Counted from the first letter of the stretch, positions 35,301 through 44,768 are shown. The stretch is DNA of 64,000 bases from Castor canadensis (GCF_047511655.1 NC_133390.1:161546583-161610582); one strand, 5' to 3'. A program made the numbers and translations. The notes: a model not told the origin generated them from the sequence alone.

Positions 35301-37889
35301 TGCTGGTGCTGTGGCTCAAGGGGTAGGGCGGCTGCCTAGCAAACATGAGGCCCTGAGTTCAAACCCCAGTGCCACAAAAAAAAAAAAACAAAAGAAAGAA
35401 AGAAAGAAAAAGAAAGATCTTCCTTATCCTCAACACAGAGTATATGGCCTTGTACCTGGTGACTTCTGGAACCTGGAGAGCAGAAGAGATTGCCTCCATG
35501 ACCTTGGCGGGGCTTTCAAGTTTCCACTTGGTCTTGTGTCCATCTCTCAGTTCTCCTCTTGGCTGGGAGGCCAGCGGGGAGGGCATCAAAGGATCACTGC
35601 TGACTGTGTGCATCTCTTCTCCTGCCTCCAGGTAAAGCTTCTGCAGGACATCATGAACTATATTGTGCCCATTGTGGTGCTGCCCAAGGTCAATGGTAAG
35701 CACACAAGGGCTTTAATCCTGGGCAGGAGGGCAGCTGGCACCGTGGTGAAGCTGAGGTCAGCTCAAACAAATTGCAAAGGCAACTGACCCAGAAAGGGGA
35801 TGGGACAAAAAGGGAGCACCTACAGGCCGGGTTTCATCCATTATGTCAGCCAGTTCTTACCATGGCCTGTGGGATGGGGGTTATGAGCGTCTCCAGGTTT
35901 CATGGGGAAATGAAAGATCAAAATGGTTAAGTGATTTACAGGGCAGGCGACAGGTGGAGCTTGGGTCTGATCCCAGCTCTGAATCGAAGCCCAAGGTCTT
36001 TCTCCAGTTCTGGGTCACCTGTGAGCCTTGGTCGAGGGCTTGTAGTTCCCAAGCTGGTAAGAGAGTCAGGTGGGCCTGTCCTAACCTTTGAGAGCCAGGG
36101 GAAGAGAACCAAGACAGGCCCGCATAATGTATGATTAGATAGTTAGAAATTAGAAATTAAGCCAGCAAACTGTTACATAGAATATGAACTTTCCTTCCCT
36201 ATGTAGATAGTGTCACAGTGACTCTGCATTGGAATTTGGAATTCTCGGGATGTGGGGTGGAGGAGGGAGATGGCCCTGGGTGCCGCCCATCTCTGGCTTT
36301 GTCTTCAGCAATGAGGGGCTTCATGTACACATGCGTGGACACCCCTCATTCCAGGTTCGTGCTCTGTCTACACCATCACAAGTAGCGGCCCCTGGCTGAC
36401 ACTCAGGCGTGGTGTAGACCAGCACCCTGCACCCTTTGGAGGGCAGTTGTGGGGTAGAGGACCACATGGCTCCTGGAAGGGCCTAGAGCCAACGGAGGAC
36501 AACATGGGGTGTGGGGCGCAGATCCCGGGGTAGCCTTCCTTTTAGGATGCGCACCCATGCCAATCCCTACTGAGCCAGGGCTGGTCTCTCACCCTCCACC
36601 CACCCCTGCATCTGCTTTCCTTCCTCCTCCCTGCCTCACCATCGGTCTGCATCACAGAGAAGCTGCAGAGAGGTTTCTCCCTCCCCATGCCCGCCCAGAT
36701 CCAACTCAGCAACCTGAGGCTTCTGACTCAACAGGTGAGTTTCCCAGGTCTCTTGTCATCAAGCGTTCCTACAACACTTCCTCAGTGCCAGGCCTGAGAT
36801 AGGCATGCCGGCAATAAACAGCATGCCCCTTGCAGCGTCTGACATCACCGTCCCTGTCCCTCAGACTGCCTTCCTCTCTCGGGTCCCCAGGCTCCCTCTG
36901 CTTCTGGCTGCTTGCTTCTTCCCTGGGCCTTCATACTTTCCTTGGCTTGTTCTCCCATCCCTGCCTTCCATGCCAAGAACCCAAGGCCTCTTCTCTTCCC
37001 CACTTGCAGCTTTCCCTGGTCACTCTCACCAACTCCTCAGGCTCAGCTGTCACCTCTGGGGCCACCTGGCGTCCAGCCAGGAGCCCAGCCTTCAGATTCG
37101 TCCTAAGTTCTTACACATGCATTGGCCTCCATCCTTTTTGTCTGTGCCCTGAGGTCCTGTCCACTCAGTCAGAGCCAGGCTTTGCACCAAAAGCCACCAC
37201 TCAGCACTGCATTCCCCACTGTGGTCCACAGCTTTCCTGACACATGTGGCCCTCACAGGAAAGCCGTGTGTCAGCCTGGTTCCTCTCTTTCCATCACTCC
37301 CGGTAACCAGTCAGTTAGTCCCCAGTTTGACCAGGGACTCTGATGATACTCAGAGACAGTAGAAAAATAGGTGAGAGAACAGAGGGACATCCTCCACCTT
37401 CCCTGCATTTACCAAGTTCATCCTTAAAAAACAAGACGTCACCATAGCATGATTTCATTCCTTCACTTGTGAAACTGAGTGAAGGGTGCACAGGCGCAGA
37501 AAGAAGCAATTTTGCAGCCTCGATTGGAACCAGGGCCCCTGGAGCTGCCCCAAGGCAGGATGATAAATGAAGGCCTCCAAAGGCGAGGGGGCTGCCACAG
37601 TGAAGGAACAGCTGCCAGGGAAGCTGCTGACAGATCCCCAGAATGGCACTGCTGATGCTGACTGGCGTATTAGCACACTGGCGGGGTCCCCAGCACCCCC
37701 CTTGCCCTGGCCTTTCTGGAGCACACAGGCCCCTCTCTGCTCCCTCGTTCCCCATCTCTGCAACCAAATTTCCTTCTTAAAAACCCAGCCAGGCCCACTC
37801 TCAGGAACAAGGGTGCACTTCTGGCTGCTGATGCATTCGTGTCTTCCTAGAATTTTCTGCTACTCGGAGCAGATGTTCACAGTTTCTGA
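15025..37889 (+). CDS. BPI: BPI, bactericidal/permeability-increasing protein, 15 coding exons, complete
   Basis: Neutrophil azurophil-granule protein that binds lipid A of LPS, damages Gram-negative outer membranes and neutralises endotoxin. Coding exons: 15025-15154, 17569-17683, 19055-19183, 20392-20553, 21823-21886, 24556-24619, 25854-25945, 27438-27614, 28688-28747, 30065-30232, 31358-31425, 32933-32975, 35632-35695, 36658-36734, 37851-37889. They sum to 1,452 nt (483 aa plus stop), with every junction GT/AG and in phase. Residues 1 to about 27 are the signal peptide; the N-terminal BPI barrel runs to about 255, a proline-rich linker (PPPFSPP) lies at about 262-268, and the C-terminal barrel follows. 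C162 and C202 match the conserved disulfide. Sequons occur at N376 (NSS) and N390 (NAS). Oddities: C118 where human BPI has Trp, an extra C45, and a C-terminus ending GADVHSF. Close match to human BPI as remembered; identity is secure. Confidence 0.97.
16195..16400 (+). mobile_element. MIR element in BPI intron 1
   Basis: Contains 'cctgaattcagactctggca', then 'cctcagtttccccatctgtg' and 'aaatgggcatgatgacagga', the classic MIR order. Confidence 0.75.
17055..17160 (-). mobile_element. B1-like SINE, reversed
   Basis: T-rich start, then 'tctatgtagcccaggttggc', 'tttgaactctagatcttcct' and 'cttcccaagtcctgggat': a reverse-complement B1. Confidence 0.85.
17184..17362 (+). mobile_element. Composite SINE with target duplication
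   Basis: Full B1-like left half and shortened ID-like right half ending 'ccccagtaccacc' plus A10. Flanked by ggctgaaaaatc (17172-17183) and ggctgaataatc (17363-17374). Confidence 0.92.
17569..17683 (+). CDS. BPI: BPI coding exon 2
   Basis: 115 nt, phase 1 in, phase 2 out. Encodes residues 44-81, including [20 protein letters not shown]45 stands where human BPI has Ser. The 1.4-kb intron that follows carries an (AC)n tract and an ID-like fragment. Confidence 0.95.
18506..18563. repeat. (CA)n microsatellite
   Basis: CA dinucleotides bounded by CACGCGCG and CATGCATGCA words; in BPI intron 2. Confidence 0.95.
18564..18636 (-). mobile_element. ID-like SINE fragment, reversed
   Basis: 'ggggtttgaactcagggcct' followed by 'cttgctaagcagatgctcta' is the reversed ID-like unit. 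It sits directly against the CA tract. Confidence 0.75.
18703..18722. repeat. (GACA)n microsatellite
   Basis: About five GACA copies in BPI intron 2. Confidence 0.85.
19055..19183 (+). CDS. BPI: BPI coding exon 3
   Basis: 129 nt, phase 2 at both ends. Encodes residues 82-124 including the cationic loop [11 protein letters not shown], which in human BPI is the core of a synthetic LPS-binding peptide. Cys118 replaces the usual Trp. The next intron (1.2 kb) holds an old repeat and a 26-base A-run. Confidence 0.95.
19395..19570 (-). mobile_element. Old interspersed repeat, possibly LTR-derived
   Basis: 'ctattgctgtgtaacaaac' and 'ggggcttaaaacaacc' are wording found in ancient mammalian repeats. 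Exact family not assigned. Confidence 0.45.
19941..19966. repeat. Isolated poly(A) run
   Basis: 26 consecutive A bases with no recognisable SINE body beside them; in BPI intron 3. Confidence 0.95.
20392..20553 (+). CDS. BPI: BPI coding exon 4
   Basis: 162 nt, six longer than the matching LBP exon. Encodes [17 protein letters not shown] and the CSSCSSHI motif with C159 and C162; C162 is the conserved disulfide partner. Ends SIVG at donor gg|gtaggt. The next intron has a reversed composite SINE. Confidence 0.95.
20745..20940 (-). mobile_element. Composite SINE, reversed
   Basis: 'tactgaggtttgaactcagg', 'ttgctaggcaggggctctac', then 'cagatagggtgtcatgc' and 'gtagctgggattacaggc'. Confidence 0.88.
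21823..21886 (+). CDS. BPI: BPI coding exon 5
   Basis: 64 nt encoding [21 protein letters not shown] less its last residues' context; the KxxxGWLIQLF segment matches a third LPS-active peptide region of human BPI. Ends in phase 0. The 2.7-kb intron holds a composite SINE and a sense MaLR LTR. Confidence 0.95.
22618..22634. repeat. (ATT)n microsatellite
   Basis: Short ATT tract in BPI intron 5. Confidence 0.85.
22686..22906 (+). mobile_element. Full-length composite SINE with exact target duplication
   Basis: The most complete copy in the window: B1-like half, linker 'cccatcacaaaaaagactgg', full ID-like half ending 'cccagtaccacc' and A-tail. The 12-base agatacatagca lies on both sides (22674-22685 and 22907-22918). 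Confidence 0.95.
24105..24475 (+). mobile_element. MaLR-type solo LTR (MLT1/MST-like), sense
   Basis: Shows the MaLR order: 'tgaggtaattaggtttaaat', 'ttgtaagaagaggtcgagac', 'gccatgtgatgc', 'ggcctccagaactgtgagc', then AATAAA at 24405-24410 and 'gctatagccacaggaaacag'. It is in sense within BPI intron 5, 80 bases before exon 6. No internal coding remnant is attached. Confidence 0.75.
24556..24619 (+). CDS. BPI: BPI coding exon 6
   Basis: 64 nt encoding [20 protein letters not shown] and the start of the next Pro/Val. C202 is the second cysteine of the conserved disulfide. Phase 0 in, phase 1 out. Intron 6 (1.2 kb) has a MIR near 24975. Confidence 0.95.
24975..25075. mobile_element. MIR fragment
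   Basis: 'catgtggaaactgaggctca', 'cttggtcaggatcccagagc' and 'aagaggcagaagcagagtcc' follow the MIR pattern. Confidence 0.55.
25854..25945 (+). CDS. BPI: BPI coding exon 7
   Basis: 92 nt encoding [19 protein letters not shown]..., end of the N-terminal barrel. Ends in phase 0 at LK|gtgagg. The following intron (1.5 kb) has (CA)n and (GGGA)n tracts and a MIR. Confidence 0.95.
26305..26339. repeat. (CA)n microsatellite
   Basis: About 17 uninterrupted CA units in BPI intron 7. Confidence 0.95.
26491..26525. repeat. (GGGA)n microsatellite
   Basis: About eight GGGA units; G-rich on the coding strand of intron 7. Confidence 0.95.
27100..27262 (+). mobile_element. MIR element
   Basis: 'ggggtttaattcctgggctc', 'cagctgtgtgaccttgggca' and 'agtcactttacctctctatg' give a nearly complete MIR. 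Confidence 0.8.
27438..27614 (+). CDS. BPI: BPI coding exon 8
   Basis: 177 nt, phase 0 both ends. Encodes the proline-rich linker ([18 protein letters not shown]) that joins the two barrels, then [19 protein letters not shown], the start of the C-terminal barrel. The next intron (1.1 kb) shows only MIR-like wording near 27780-27850. Confidence 0.95.
28688..28747 (+). CDS. BPI: BPI coding exon 9
   Basis: 60 nt, 20 codons: [20 protein letters not shown]. Acceptor taacag, donor gag|gtagga. Intron 9 (1.3 kb) contains a reversed MaLR-like element. Confidence 0.94.
29180..29520 (-). mobile_element. MaLR-like LTR, reversed
   Basis: Reads 'ggttctggagactggaagac', 'tctggtgaggactggcttcc', 'ttcttatgagaaccgctaat' and 'atatgacctcatttagcc', the reverse of the family seen at 24105. 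Confidence 0.6.
30065..30232 (+). CDS. BPI: BPI coding exon 10
   Basis: 168 nt, 56 codons. Encodes [20 protein letters not shown] and later [17 protein letters not shown] with the N376 sequon conserved in human BPI. Phase 0 both ends. Confidence 0.95.
30407..30836. repeat. Degenerate (ATTC)n tract
   Basis: Over 400 bases of ATTCATT, CAATTATTCATT and TTCATTTATTCA words with heavy decay, filling much of BPI intron 10. The long frames inside it are compositional artefacts. Confidence 0.85.
31358..31425 (+). CDS. BPI: BPI coding exon 11
   Basis: 68 nt encoding [20 protein letters not shown]. Contains a second sequon, N390-A-S, not present at this place in human BPI as I recall it. Phase 0 in, phase 2 out. 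Confidence 0.93.
32560..32692 (+). mobile_element. MIR fragment
   Basis: 'tgacttctgggagacctgtg', 'tgtgtggccttgggtaggtt' and 'tcagtttgctcatctgtaaa'; in BPI intron 11. Confidence 0.65.
32933..32975 (+). CDS. BPI: BPI coding exon 12
   Basis: 43 nt encoding [14 protein letters not shown] with the split codon for the preceding residue. The same length and sequence pattern as human BPI. The next intron (2.7 kb) is rich in repeats. Confidence 0.93.
34650..34872 (-). mobile_element. Composite SINE, reversed
   Basis: T-run, 'tactggggtttgaactcacg', 'gcttgctaggcaggtgctct', 'aagatagggtctcgagcact' and 'ctgagtagctaagattacag'. Confidence 0.9.
34880..35215 (+). mobile_element. L1 3'-end fragment
   Basis: 'gccaaaaagacaagtatcac', 'atgttctctctcatgtggaa' is the usual wording near the 3' end of rodent L1 elements. 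No ORF2 remnant is attached. Confidence 0.6.
35301..35412 (+). mobile_element. ID-like SINE with (GAAA)n tail
   Basis: 'gtgctgtggctcaaggggta', 'gcctagcaaacatgaggccc', 'gagttcaaaccccagtgcc', then A12 and GAAA units. Flanked by aaagattttctt and aaagatcttcct. Confidence 0.88.
35632..35695 (+). CDS. BPI: BPI coding exon 13
   Basis: 64 nt encoding [20 protein letters not shown] plus N and the split codon. Phase 0 in, phase 1 out; acceptor ctccag, donor g|gtaagc. Confidence 0.95.
35868..36005. mobile_element. MIR-like fragment
   Basis: 'gtctccaggtttcatgggga', 'gttaagtgatttacagggca' and 'gcttgggtctgatcccagct' resemble a diverged MIR; in BPI intron 13. Confidence 0.45.
36658..36734 (+). CDS. BPI: BPI coding exon 14
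   Basis: 77 nt encoding [20 protein letters not shown] and RLLTQQ, the last amphipathic strand region. Phase 1 in, phase 0 out. Confidence 0.94.
37851..37889 (+). CDS. BPI: BPI coding exon 15, with stop
   Basis: 39 nt: [12 protein letters not shown] and TGA. Human BPI ends NFLLFGADVVYK, so the final three residues differ. Acceptor cttcctag is conserved in place. Confidence 0.92.
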   Translation, partial: NFLLLGADVHSF

Positions 37890-38756
37890 GGTCCCAATGG
37901 ACACCGGCGTGGAAGCACTGGACACTTGTACCCGAGGGGCCCTGTCATGGGCCACCCTGCTCCAGGAAACCCTCACTAGACCTTGACCGAGGGCCTCACT
38001 TCTCTGAAGTCAGATCCAGGGGAGCGTGTTCATTGGAAAAGTGTGTGGTTTGTATTTCAGGGTTTCTGAGCCTCTTTCAGAGCAAAGTTTCCATTGTAAC
38101 CATAGCATTTCTCTTTGTTCTTCACAAAAAGCCTGTTTTTTTCTGTGGATTCATTGGGCTGGTATTGTTTCTTGTTCTGTGACCATTCATTTATTTATTC
38201 ACTGGCTGTATCCAGCATGGTTGGCAGTACCAATCTTCAGTAGCTACCATAGCCTCTTTTTTCTGCAGTAGTTTCTTGAGTTCCCCCATGCCAACATTAG
38301 CAGAAAGTCTCATTGTTCCAGGTATACTTGGGGTTTCCTTAGTCCACAGGGAATAAGCCCTGCTCTTTCATGTGGGCAGAGGGTATCCGTACACTGCCAT
38401 GGGGTGTCGCTATTGAGCAGCTCTTCTGTGCAGCCTGTCATCCCTGCCCAGCCAAGATGCCCACAGCAGGACAGAAGTCATCCTTGATGCAATTAGCACT
38501 GGGCCCTGGAGAGGAAGCCAGATGACCACTCAGACTCTCTGGGACTCATAGTGGATTCCCTTGAGGGCTCTGAACCATTTCCTTTCCTGGGATAACTGGT
38601 AGGACTGTTTCAGGCCTTTAGAGGCAATTCACATTGTTCCTTAGCCCAAGAGGCCTCTATGAGCTGTGGACTTCAGTCTGAGCAAGCACACACCTGAATG
38701 GCTGAAGCCTGCAGTGGGGTGGGCTAGGAGTGGGAGACATGAAAGTGGTAATTTGT
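37890..38756 (+). other. BPI: BPI 3' flank / probable 3' UTR
   Basis: No AATAAA or ATTAAA could be found in this stretch. An AU-rich 'atttatttattcactgg' sits near 38188, and AATAAG near 38350 could be a variant poly(A) signal. The first ATTAAA is in the A-tail of the SINE at about 38974. The true 3' end is not visible from sequence alone. Confidence 0.4.
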
Positions 38757-39105
38757 GCTTAGGTGCAGTGGCTCATGCTTGTAATCCCAGCTCCTTGGGA
38801 AGCAGAGATAGCAAGATCGTGGTTTGAGTCCAGCCTGAGCAAAAAGTTAATGCAACCCTATCTCAGAGAATAATCCCAGTCTAGCAGCACATGCCTGTGG
38901 TCTCAACTATGCAGGAGGCAGAGTTAGGAGGATCTTGATCTGTGGCTGGCCTTAGGCAAAAGTGTAAGGCCCTATATTAAAAAAAAAAAAAAAAAAACAC
39001 ATCTAAAGCCAAAAAAAGGTTATGGGGGCATAGCTCAAGTGGTAGAGCACCTGCGTAGAAAGCATCGAGGCAGCCTTAAGTTCAAACCTAGGTACTGACA
39101 ATGAT
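38757..39105 (+). mobile_element. Long composite SINE (two B1-like parts plus ID-like part)
   Basis: 'gtgcagtggctcatgcttgt', a second unit 'cacatgcctgtggtctcaac' with A-run, then 'catagctcaagtggtagagc' and 'ttaagttcaaacctag'. A three-part arrangement, also seen at 53658-53993. Confidence 0.75.
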
Positions 39106-40849
39106 AATAATTTTTTTTAAGGTATTTTGGTGACATTTTGGAAGGGTGAGAGTAGAAAGGGGTGGCACAAAGGAGGAACCTGTTATTCACACTTCAGCCA
39201 GGCTGATGATGGTAAAGATGGAGAGAAGTGTTTGTAGTGAGGAAAAGCAGGTAAAAGTGGTTTTTAAGGAAAACGCACACCCTGCTAACATCACTATTCT
39301 CTTACATGGAGGTTGGGGTTCTAGGGCCACAGGGGAGGGAGGGCCACTGATCAAACCCTCACAGCCCAGGGGACTCTCACTTGGGCCCACATTCCCCTCC
39401 GAGGGACCTGTTCAGTTCTTTTATTTTGGGCCATGTGCCAGATCACACAGCTGGCAACATGGCAAAGTTGGGATTCCTACCCTTCTGTTACCAGAGTCTG
39501 TATTCTTTCTGCCCCGCCCAGATGTCAAAATCCTGTGTGTTTGGGGACTTGGTATAATTGAGGCAGGACTCCTATATTCGGTTGCCTACTTTGTGCACTA
39601 TGAAAAGGCACCTGACTCAAGAAACAAAAATCTTCTAATTTGTCCACCAGGGAGTGTACCTGTTTCTGTTTGCTAAAGGCTAGTGGAAGCCCTGTGTAGG
39701 ACCAGAAGAGCAGCCAGAGAGGCTGGAAGGAAGAGAGCTAAGGGAAGCATAGCTCAGGGTGAGGCTGAGAGGCTGTGAAGACCCTGGGTTTTGTTCCAAG
39801 AGATCAGGGAGGCCCTTGGAGAGCTTTGAGCACTAGAACGACACAATCCAATTCACATGTTTGAAAGAGCGCCGGGGAGAATAACTGCTAAGTATGGAAA
39901 CACAGCCTGCCCTCCTCACCCTTGCTCCCTCTCCATTATTGTCTTGGGAGATAGCTGGAACCCTCCTACCCTTTCCTGCTACATCCTCAAATATCAAAAC
40001 AGCTCAATAGAATAAATGCAGGTATCCATCCCCTGGGAGCCTCCCTCTGATGACTGGGAAAAGACAGCTGCTTGGGGTCTGGGTTATTGCTCGTTCCCCA
40101 ACACTGCCCAAGTGACCAGCCAAGCTGCCTACAAACCCACTGTTGAGGCAGTTTCTCCTTTGGGCTGAGGCTTGCCTTCTCCCAGTGACTGTGAATGTGC
40201 ACACGCTTGCTTCCGGGATGTTGAAAATGCCCTGAAGTTACCCTGTACCGGTGGTTGCACAACTCTGGATGTCTCAGAATCCCTGAGCCGCACACGTTAA
40301 ATGAGTGAATGTATGGCATGCAAAATTCAAGTCGACAAAATAGAAAATAAATTTCAAAAGAATACAGGATTCTTTGCTCCAGACTCCCTATCGGTCACCA
40401 TTCCAGGATTAAGCATTGCCCAGTGTTCTTTGGGGAGATACTGACTTATTAAGCAGAAGGGAGGAGTGCTGGGGGTGGGCAGATCCCAGGGAACACATTT
40501 TGCCACATCCCATTGGTGGCCAGGAGAGGCCCTATCTACGCAATTTTTTCCAGCTAATGGTCCCATTTAATTCTCATGACAACCTCCAAAAGTTGACAGG
40601 TGGCCCTCATGTTTCAGAAGAATCATAGAAAGGTCATGTGACTTGCCTAAGAGGACTCAGCAGTGTTCAGCGCCCTGCTACAGTGTCACCTAGCCCTGGT
40701 TTCAAACACCAACCCAGCCCCACCGTGGACTGTGTGACTGGCAAATGTCAGCTAGACTCTTTTGTCCTCTGAAAAGGAGAGTTTGCCTTCCTCCTTGGCG
40801 TGAGGTCCTCTGAGAGAAGCAGTGGTACAGCTGATTAGTTCATGGAACA

Positions 40850-41020
40850 GGGGTTGGGAGCCTGAGCTGTGGTCTCAGCTGCTTAAGGTTCAGATCCCAG
40901 CTCTGCCTGTTTACCAGCTGTGTGACCTCAGGCAGTTCATTTGATTCTCTGGTCTTCAATTTTCTCAGCGTCCTGCTAGTACCTACTTCACAAGACTGTT
41001 CTGAGAATTAAATGCACACA
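40850..41020 (+). mobile_element. MIR element
   Basis: 'ggttcagatcccagctctgc', 'accagctgtgtgacctcagg' and 'tgttctgagaattaaatgca' trace a MIR. Confidence 0.7.
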
Positions 41021-41185
41021 AAATCTGAGGTAGAGGAGTTGTCACAAATAGGACACATTAGCTCTGAATAAGCTCTGTTGTTCTCACCAAACTGTAAGGA
41101 CTGTGTCTGGCTTGTCACAGCTGCATTCCCAAAGCCCACCACATAGTTGGTGCCTAATAAAGACTTGTTGAAAAAATGACCCAGA

Positions 41186-41278
41186 GGGCTGGAGGTGTGG
41201 CTCAAGTGGTAGAGTGCCTGCCTTGCAAACACATAGCCCTGAGTTCAAAACCCAATACTGCAACAGAAATAAAGGGAA
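41186..41278 (+). mobile_element. ID-like SINE with target duplication
   Basis: 'ggctggaggtgtggctcaag', 'ccctgagttcaaaacccaat' and A-rich tail. The sequence aaaaatgacccag occurs on both sides (ending 41184; starting about 41279). Confidence 0.92.
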
Positions 41279-43834
41279 AAAAAATGACCCAGAAGTTGGT
41301 CCTATATCTACGTGACCCAAAGTGACTTTGGGGTAGTCTCAGATGTGATCCAGGACTGTGTCTGAGTGGGCCTGGCCTCAAACAAGAGCCCTTGCTGACT
41401 CCAATTGGGCTCAACCTCACCAGGTCAGTATGGGCTCACAGTGTGATAGGCCAGTCTCTCTCCCTTTGTGGACTCAGTTTCCTCTATAAGCCAAGGCTTT
41501 CTGGAATTCAGAAAAAGAATTCAGTAACCTCAGCTCTGGGAAATATCAAAGAATTTTTTACTGAAAAATTTCCATTTTAACAGAAACTCCTTGCAGTCCC
41601 AAAGCTATCAGGCCTTCAGAAGCTGAGTCCCCAGCGGGGACTTCAGAAGGCTGATGGCTGGGGCAAAGGGGATGGAGGAGAGCTGGGGCTTGGGGTCCCT
41701 TAGACTCCCCCTAATGTGAGGTCCGTGTCCTATGGGGCCAGCCCTGCTCTAGGGGTGTCCTGACAGCCCAAGTAGATGACGCACAGTCTTCAATCCACTC
41801 CAGTCCCTCACTGGCGTTATTACTGTTCCTTTGTAAATCTACACGTGTCAAGATCTTGCATGCATGCCCATGGACCTTCAGGGGATGGGGCCACAGCACC
41901 CCACAGAGATCCAGAACTGCAGCTCTTCATAACAGCATTGTCTTCCATCCAGAGCCATGTTCTCAGAAGTGGTGCCATCCTGGAGAGCCGCATTAAATAT
42001 GAGCATGGTAGGATGGTGGGGTTGAGGGAGCCCTGCTCTCTACCCAGCCTCAGGCACACTAGAAACTAGAGTCTCAGCCCCCAAAGGAGCCTGACGGGTG
42101 AGAATTTGCATTTGAATGAGATCTCTGGGTGATTTGTTGACACAGGTTCCAAGCTGCTACCCTTCTGTGCATTTGGGGGGAGGGGAGTGGGGAGCAGAGA
42201 GCAGCAGAGCTAGAGCAGGCCCCTTTGCATCTCCACAGTTACCCACTCTGTGTCAGTACCTGCTGTTCCCGTCCCTGGTCTGCCCTTCCGCCCGCCTTAG
42301 CAAAGCTTCCATGTGACCTTCCAGACCCAGCAGGATGTCACCTCCTTTGTAAAATCCTGCTCAGTAGCCCCAAGCCTGGCAGAGCATGGTTGCTGTGCAT
42401 TTTAGTTCTATCTTCCACAGTCCTTCTCCTCACCCCCATAAGACCTGTGCAGGCTTTGGAAAATAACTTGAAGTTCTCTGAGAGGAAGATGCTGCTATCA
42501 CAGACCCAAGTCCAGAAGAGGGGCTCAGTGGTCCAAATCGTGTTAACCAGAGTCTGGATCAGAAGCCAGAATCCAGTTCTGGTAGGTTCTGAGACTTGAA
42601 TGAGAGGGCTGTTTATAGGTCCGGGGTACAGGCTAAAGGAAACCAAGCAGGACAAGCTCCTTCAGCTGGAAGCAGTACAAAAAGGAACCAGGTGTCCCCA
42701 CCCCATGAGGGCAAGAACTGTGGGTGAGGGGTGATCAGGCCGGACATGGCCACTGCCAGAACTGATCCAACCGAAGGGAGCAGGGAAAGTGCCCTGACCT
42801 CTAACCTCACATCATGCTGCCGTCTGGCAGAGCCCAAAAACAGATGAGGTAATTAAGTCACAGAGCGCCCAAGGTCGCCCAGTGGGGAGTTGGAATTCAA
42901 ACCCAGCCATCGGCCTGAGTCCATAAAATTACACTTGAAGTTCACTCATCCCATCAACTATTATCTACTGTGTGGCACTCAGGATTTGGGCACTGAGGAC
43001 TCCACTTTTGGGTTTCAGAAAACAGTTTTGCATGCAGAACATGTCACCATCCTTGGTAACAGTCCTTTTCCCAGCAAGAGGACCGAGCATACATATGGCT
43101 GTCACTTTATGGACCTGTTATTGTCAGCCTGGTAGAAGAAAGACCTGAGGTCTGACTGGCACTGGGTGGGTCCCAGGACATCAGCAGGGACCTGAGCCAG
43201 GAGAAGGCACCTGCAAGGGTAGAAGCCAGCTGCTGGGCCACGTGGCATGCTGGCTGGGCAGCTCTAAGGTTTAAAGGTCACTACTGTGGGAATTTCCCAG
43301 CCCTATGAACAGCCCCCAGCCAGAGACACCCTGGCTGCCACAGAAAGAGTGCCGTTCATGTCTCCACAAGGTCCCCTTTGCACTCTGTCCTCTCCTGCCC
43401 TCCAGGCTCGAAGGGCCATGGGAGTCACCTGCTTTATGAACAAGAGGAAGAAGCAAGGCCCAGGGAGGAAAAGAGGCTGTCATGGATCACGAGGCAGGTG
43501 CAGGGCTGGGTGGAAACTTTCTCACTGGGCAGGCAGAGGTCCAGGAATCAGAGGCCCTAGGGACCTTAGAAACACACCGGTGAACTCTGTCCTTGCTGCT
43601 CGCTCCACCTGGACCAGTGCTTCCAAGGTCAGCAGCTCCTTATCTTAGGGCTCCAGCTCAGCATATCACCTACACAGAGAGGCCTTTCCCGACTGTAGCT
43701 TTCACCCTGCCAGGTGAATGTGATCTGTATCACTTCCCACTCAGAGCTTCATCAGAAGATAAGAATAGATTCTACCTCAGGGCGGCGGTGGGAACGAAAG
43801 GTGAGTGCGCCTGGCACATAGTAGGGAACTGAGG

Positions 43835-44118
43835 TCAAGAGGATTGAGGTTCTAGGCAAAAACTTTGTGAGACCCCATCTCCACCAATAGCTGAGTGTGG
43901 TGATATCTGTGTGTGTCTGTCATCCCAGCAATGACGGGAAGTATAAAATAGGAGGCTGGCAATCCAGGCCTGCCTGGGCAAAAAGCAAGACCCTATTTCC
44001 AAAATATCCAAACCAAAAAGGGTTGGAGGCATGGCTCAAGCATTAGAGAACCTACCCAGCAGGTGCAAAGGCCTGAGTTCAAACCTCAGTGCTGCAAAAA
44101 CAACAAGAACAACAAATC
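43835..44118 (+). mobile_element. Composite SINE, diverged
   Basis: B1-like pieces ('agctgagtgtggtgatatct', 'ggcctgcctgggcaaaaagc') then an ID-like unit with 'gaggcatggctcaagcatta' and 'ctgagttcaaacctcagtgc'. Confidence 0.7.
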
Positions 44119-44768
44119 AGTTTCCTTCTAGTTCCTGTGGAAGCCCCACCACGGGAAGCAGAAGGCTCAGTACTGCCACTCAGGAGAAACCAGGTTGGCC
44201 AGGTGGGAGTCAGGGGCAGTTAAGACCCCCGCAGACCTCAGCCTTGGTGACAAGAATAGCATAGCACAGAGAAGCAAGGCGGCCTGGGACGTAGGGCTCC
44301 CTGTGTTGAACATGGGAAGTTTTGGTCTTAACCCTGGTACCTTCTGGGCATTTCTGTGGGCCATGGTGAAGTCCCTCTGTTACTCCCACCATATTCAGTC
44401 TGAGCTGATCACAAAGACCTTACCCAGTGCCACGGGAAGGGGGCAGAATCTGTACATTTCCATGGGAGTAGAATAAGAGAATTTGTGGCCACGTTTCTAA
44501 AAGACCATTACCAAGAAAGAGAGAGTGAAAGGGATTCTGGGACCTTGGGGCAGCCCTTTCTCTAACCCTGAGTGATCAAGGAAGGCTTCCTGGAGATGAG
44601 GATGGAACAAAGGTCACATGGGAAATGCTGGGGCAAAACTAAAATCAAGCACAATCCCTACCATAAATTTTGTTTTCAAAAGTGAAATTATATTATCTTT
44701 ACTTGCTATAAATAGGACTACACCCCAAGAAAATGAACAAAATTTAAATACCAATAAAGAAAACAATG
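44119..44768. other. Spacer, nothing recognised
   Basis: No gene or repeat of known type seen in this part of the BPI-LBP spacer. Confidence 0.4.

Larger units (their letters stand above)
39110..43834. other. BPI-LBP spacer
   Basis: Mostly unique sequence with one ID-like SINE (41186-41278) and MIR-like pieces near 40850-41020 and 42845-42905. A plus-strand open frame of 176 codons at 39146-39676 has no recognisable domain and no supporting splice context. No gene is called. Confidence 0.45.

Noticed and set aside
39146-39676. Plus-strand frame of 176 codons in the BPI-LBP spacer
   Set aside because: No recognisable domain, no splice or promoter context; could be chance in GC-rich DNA.
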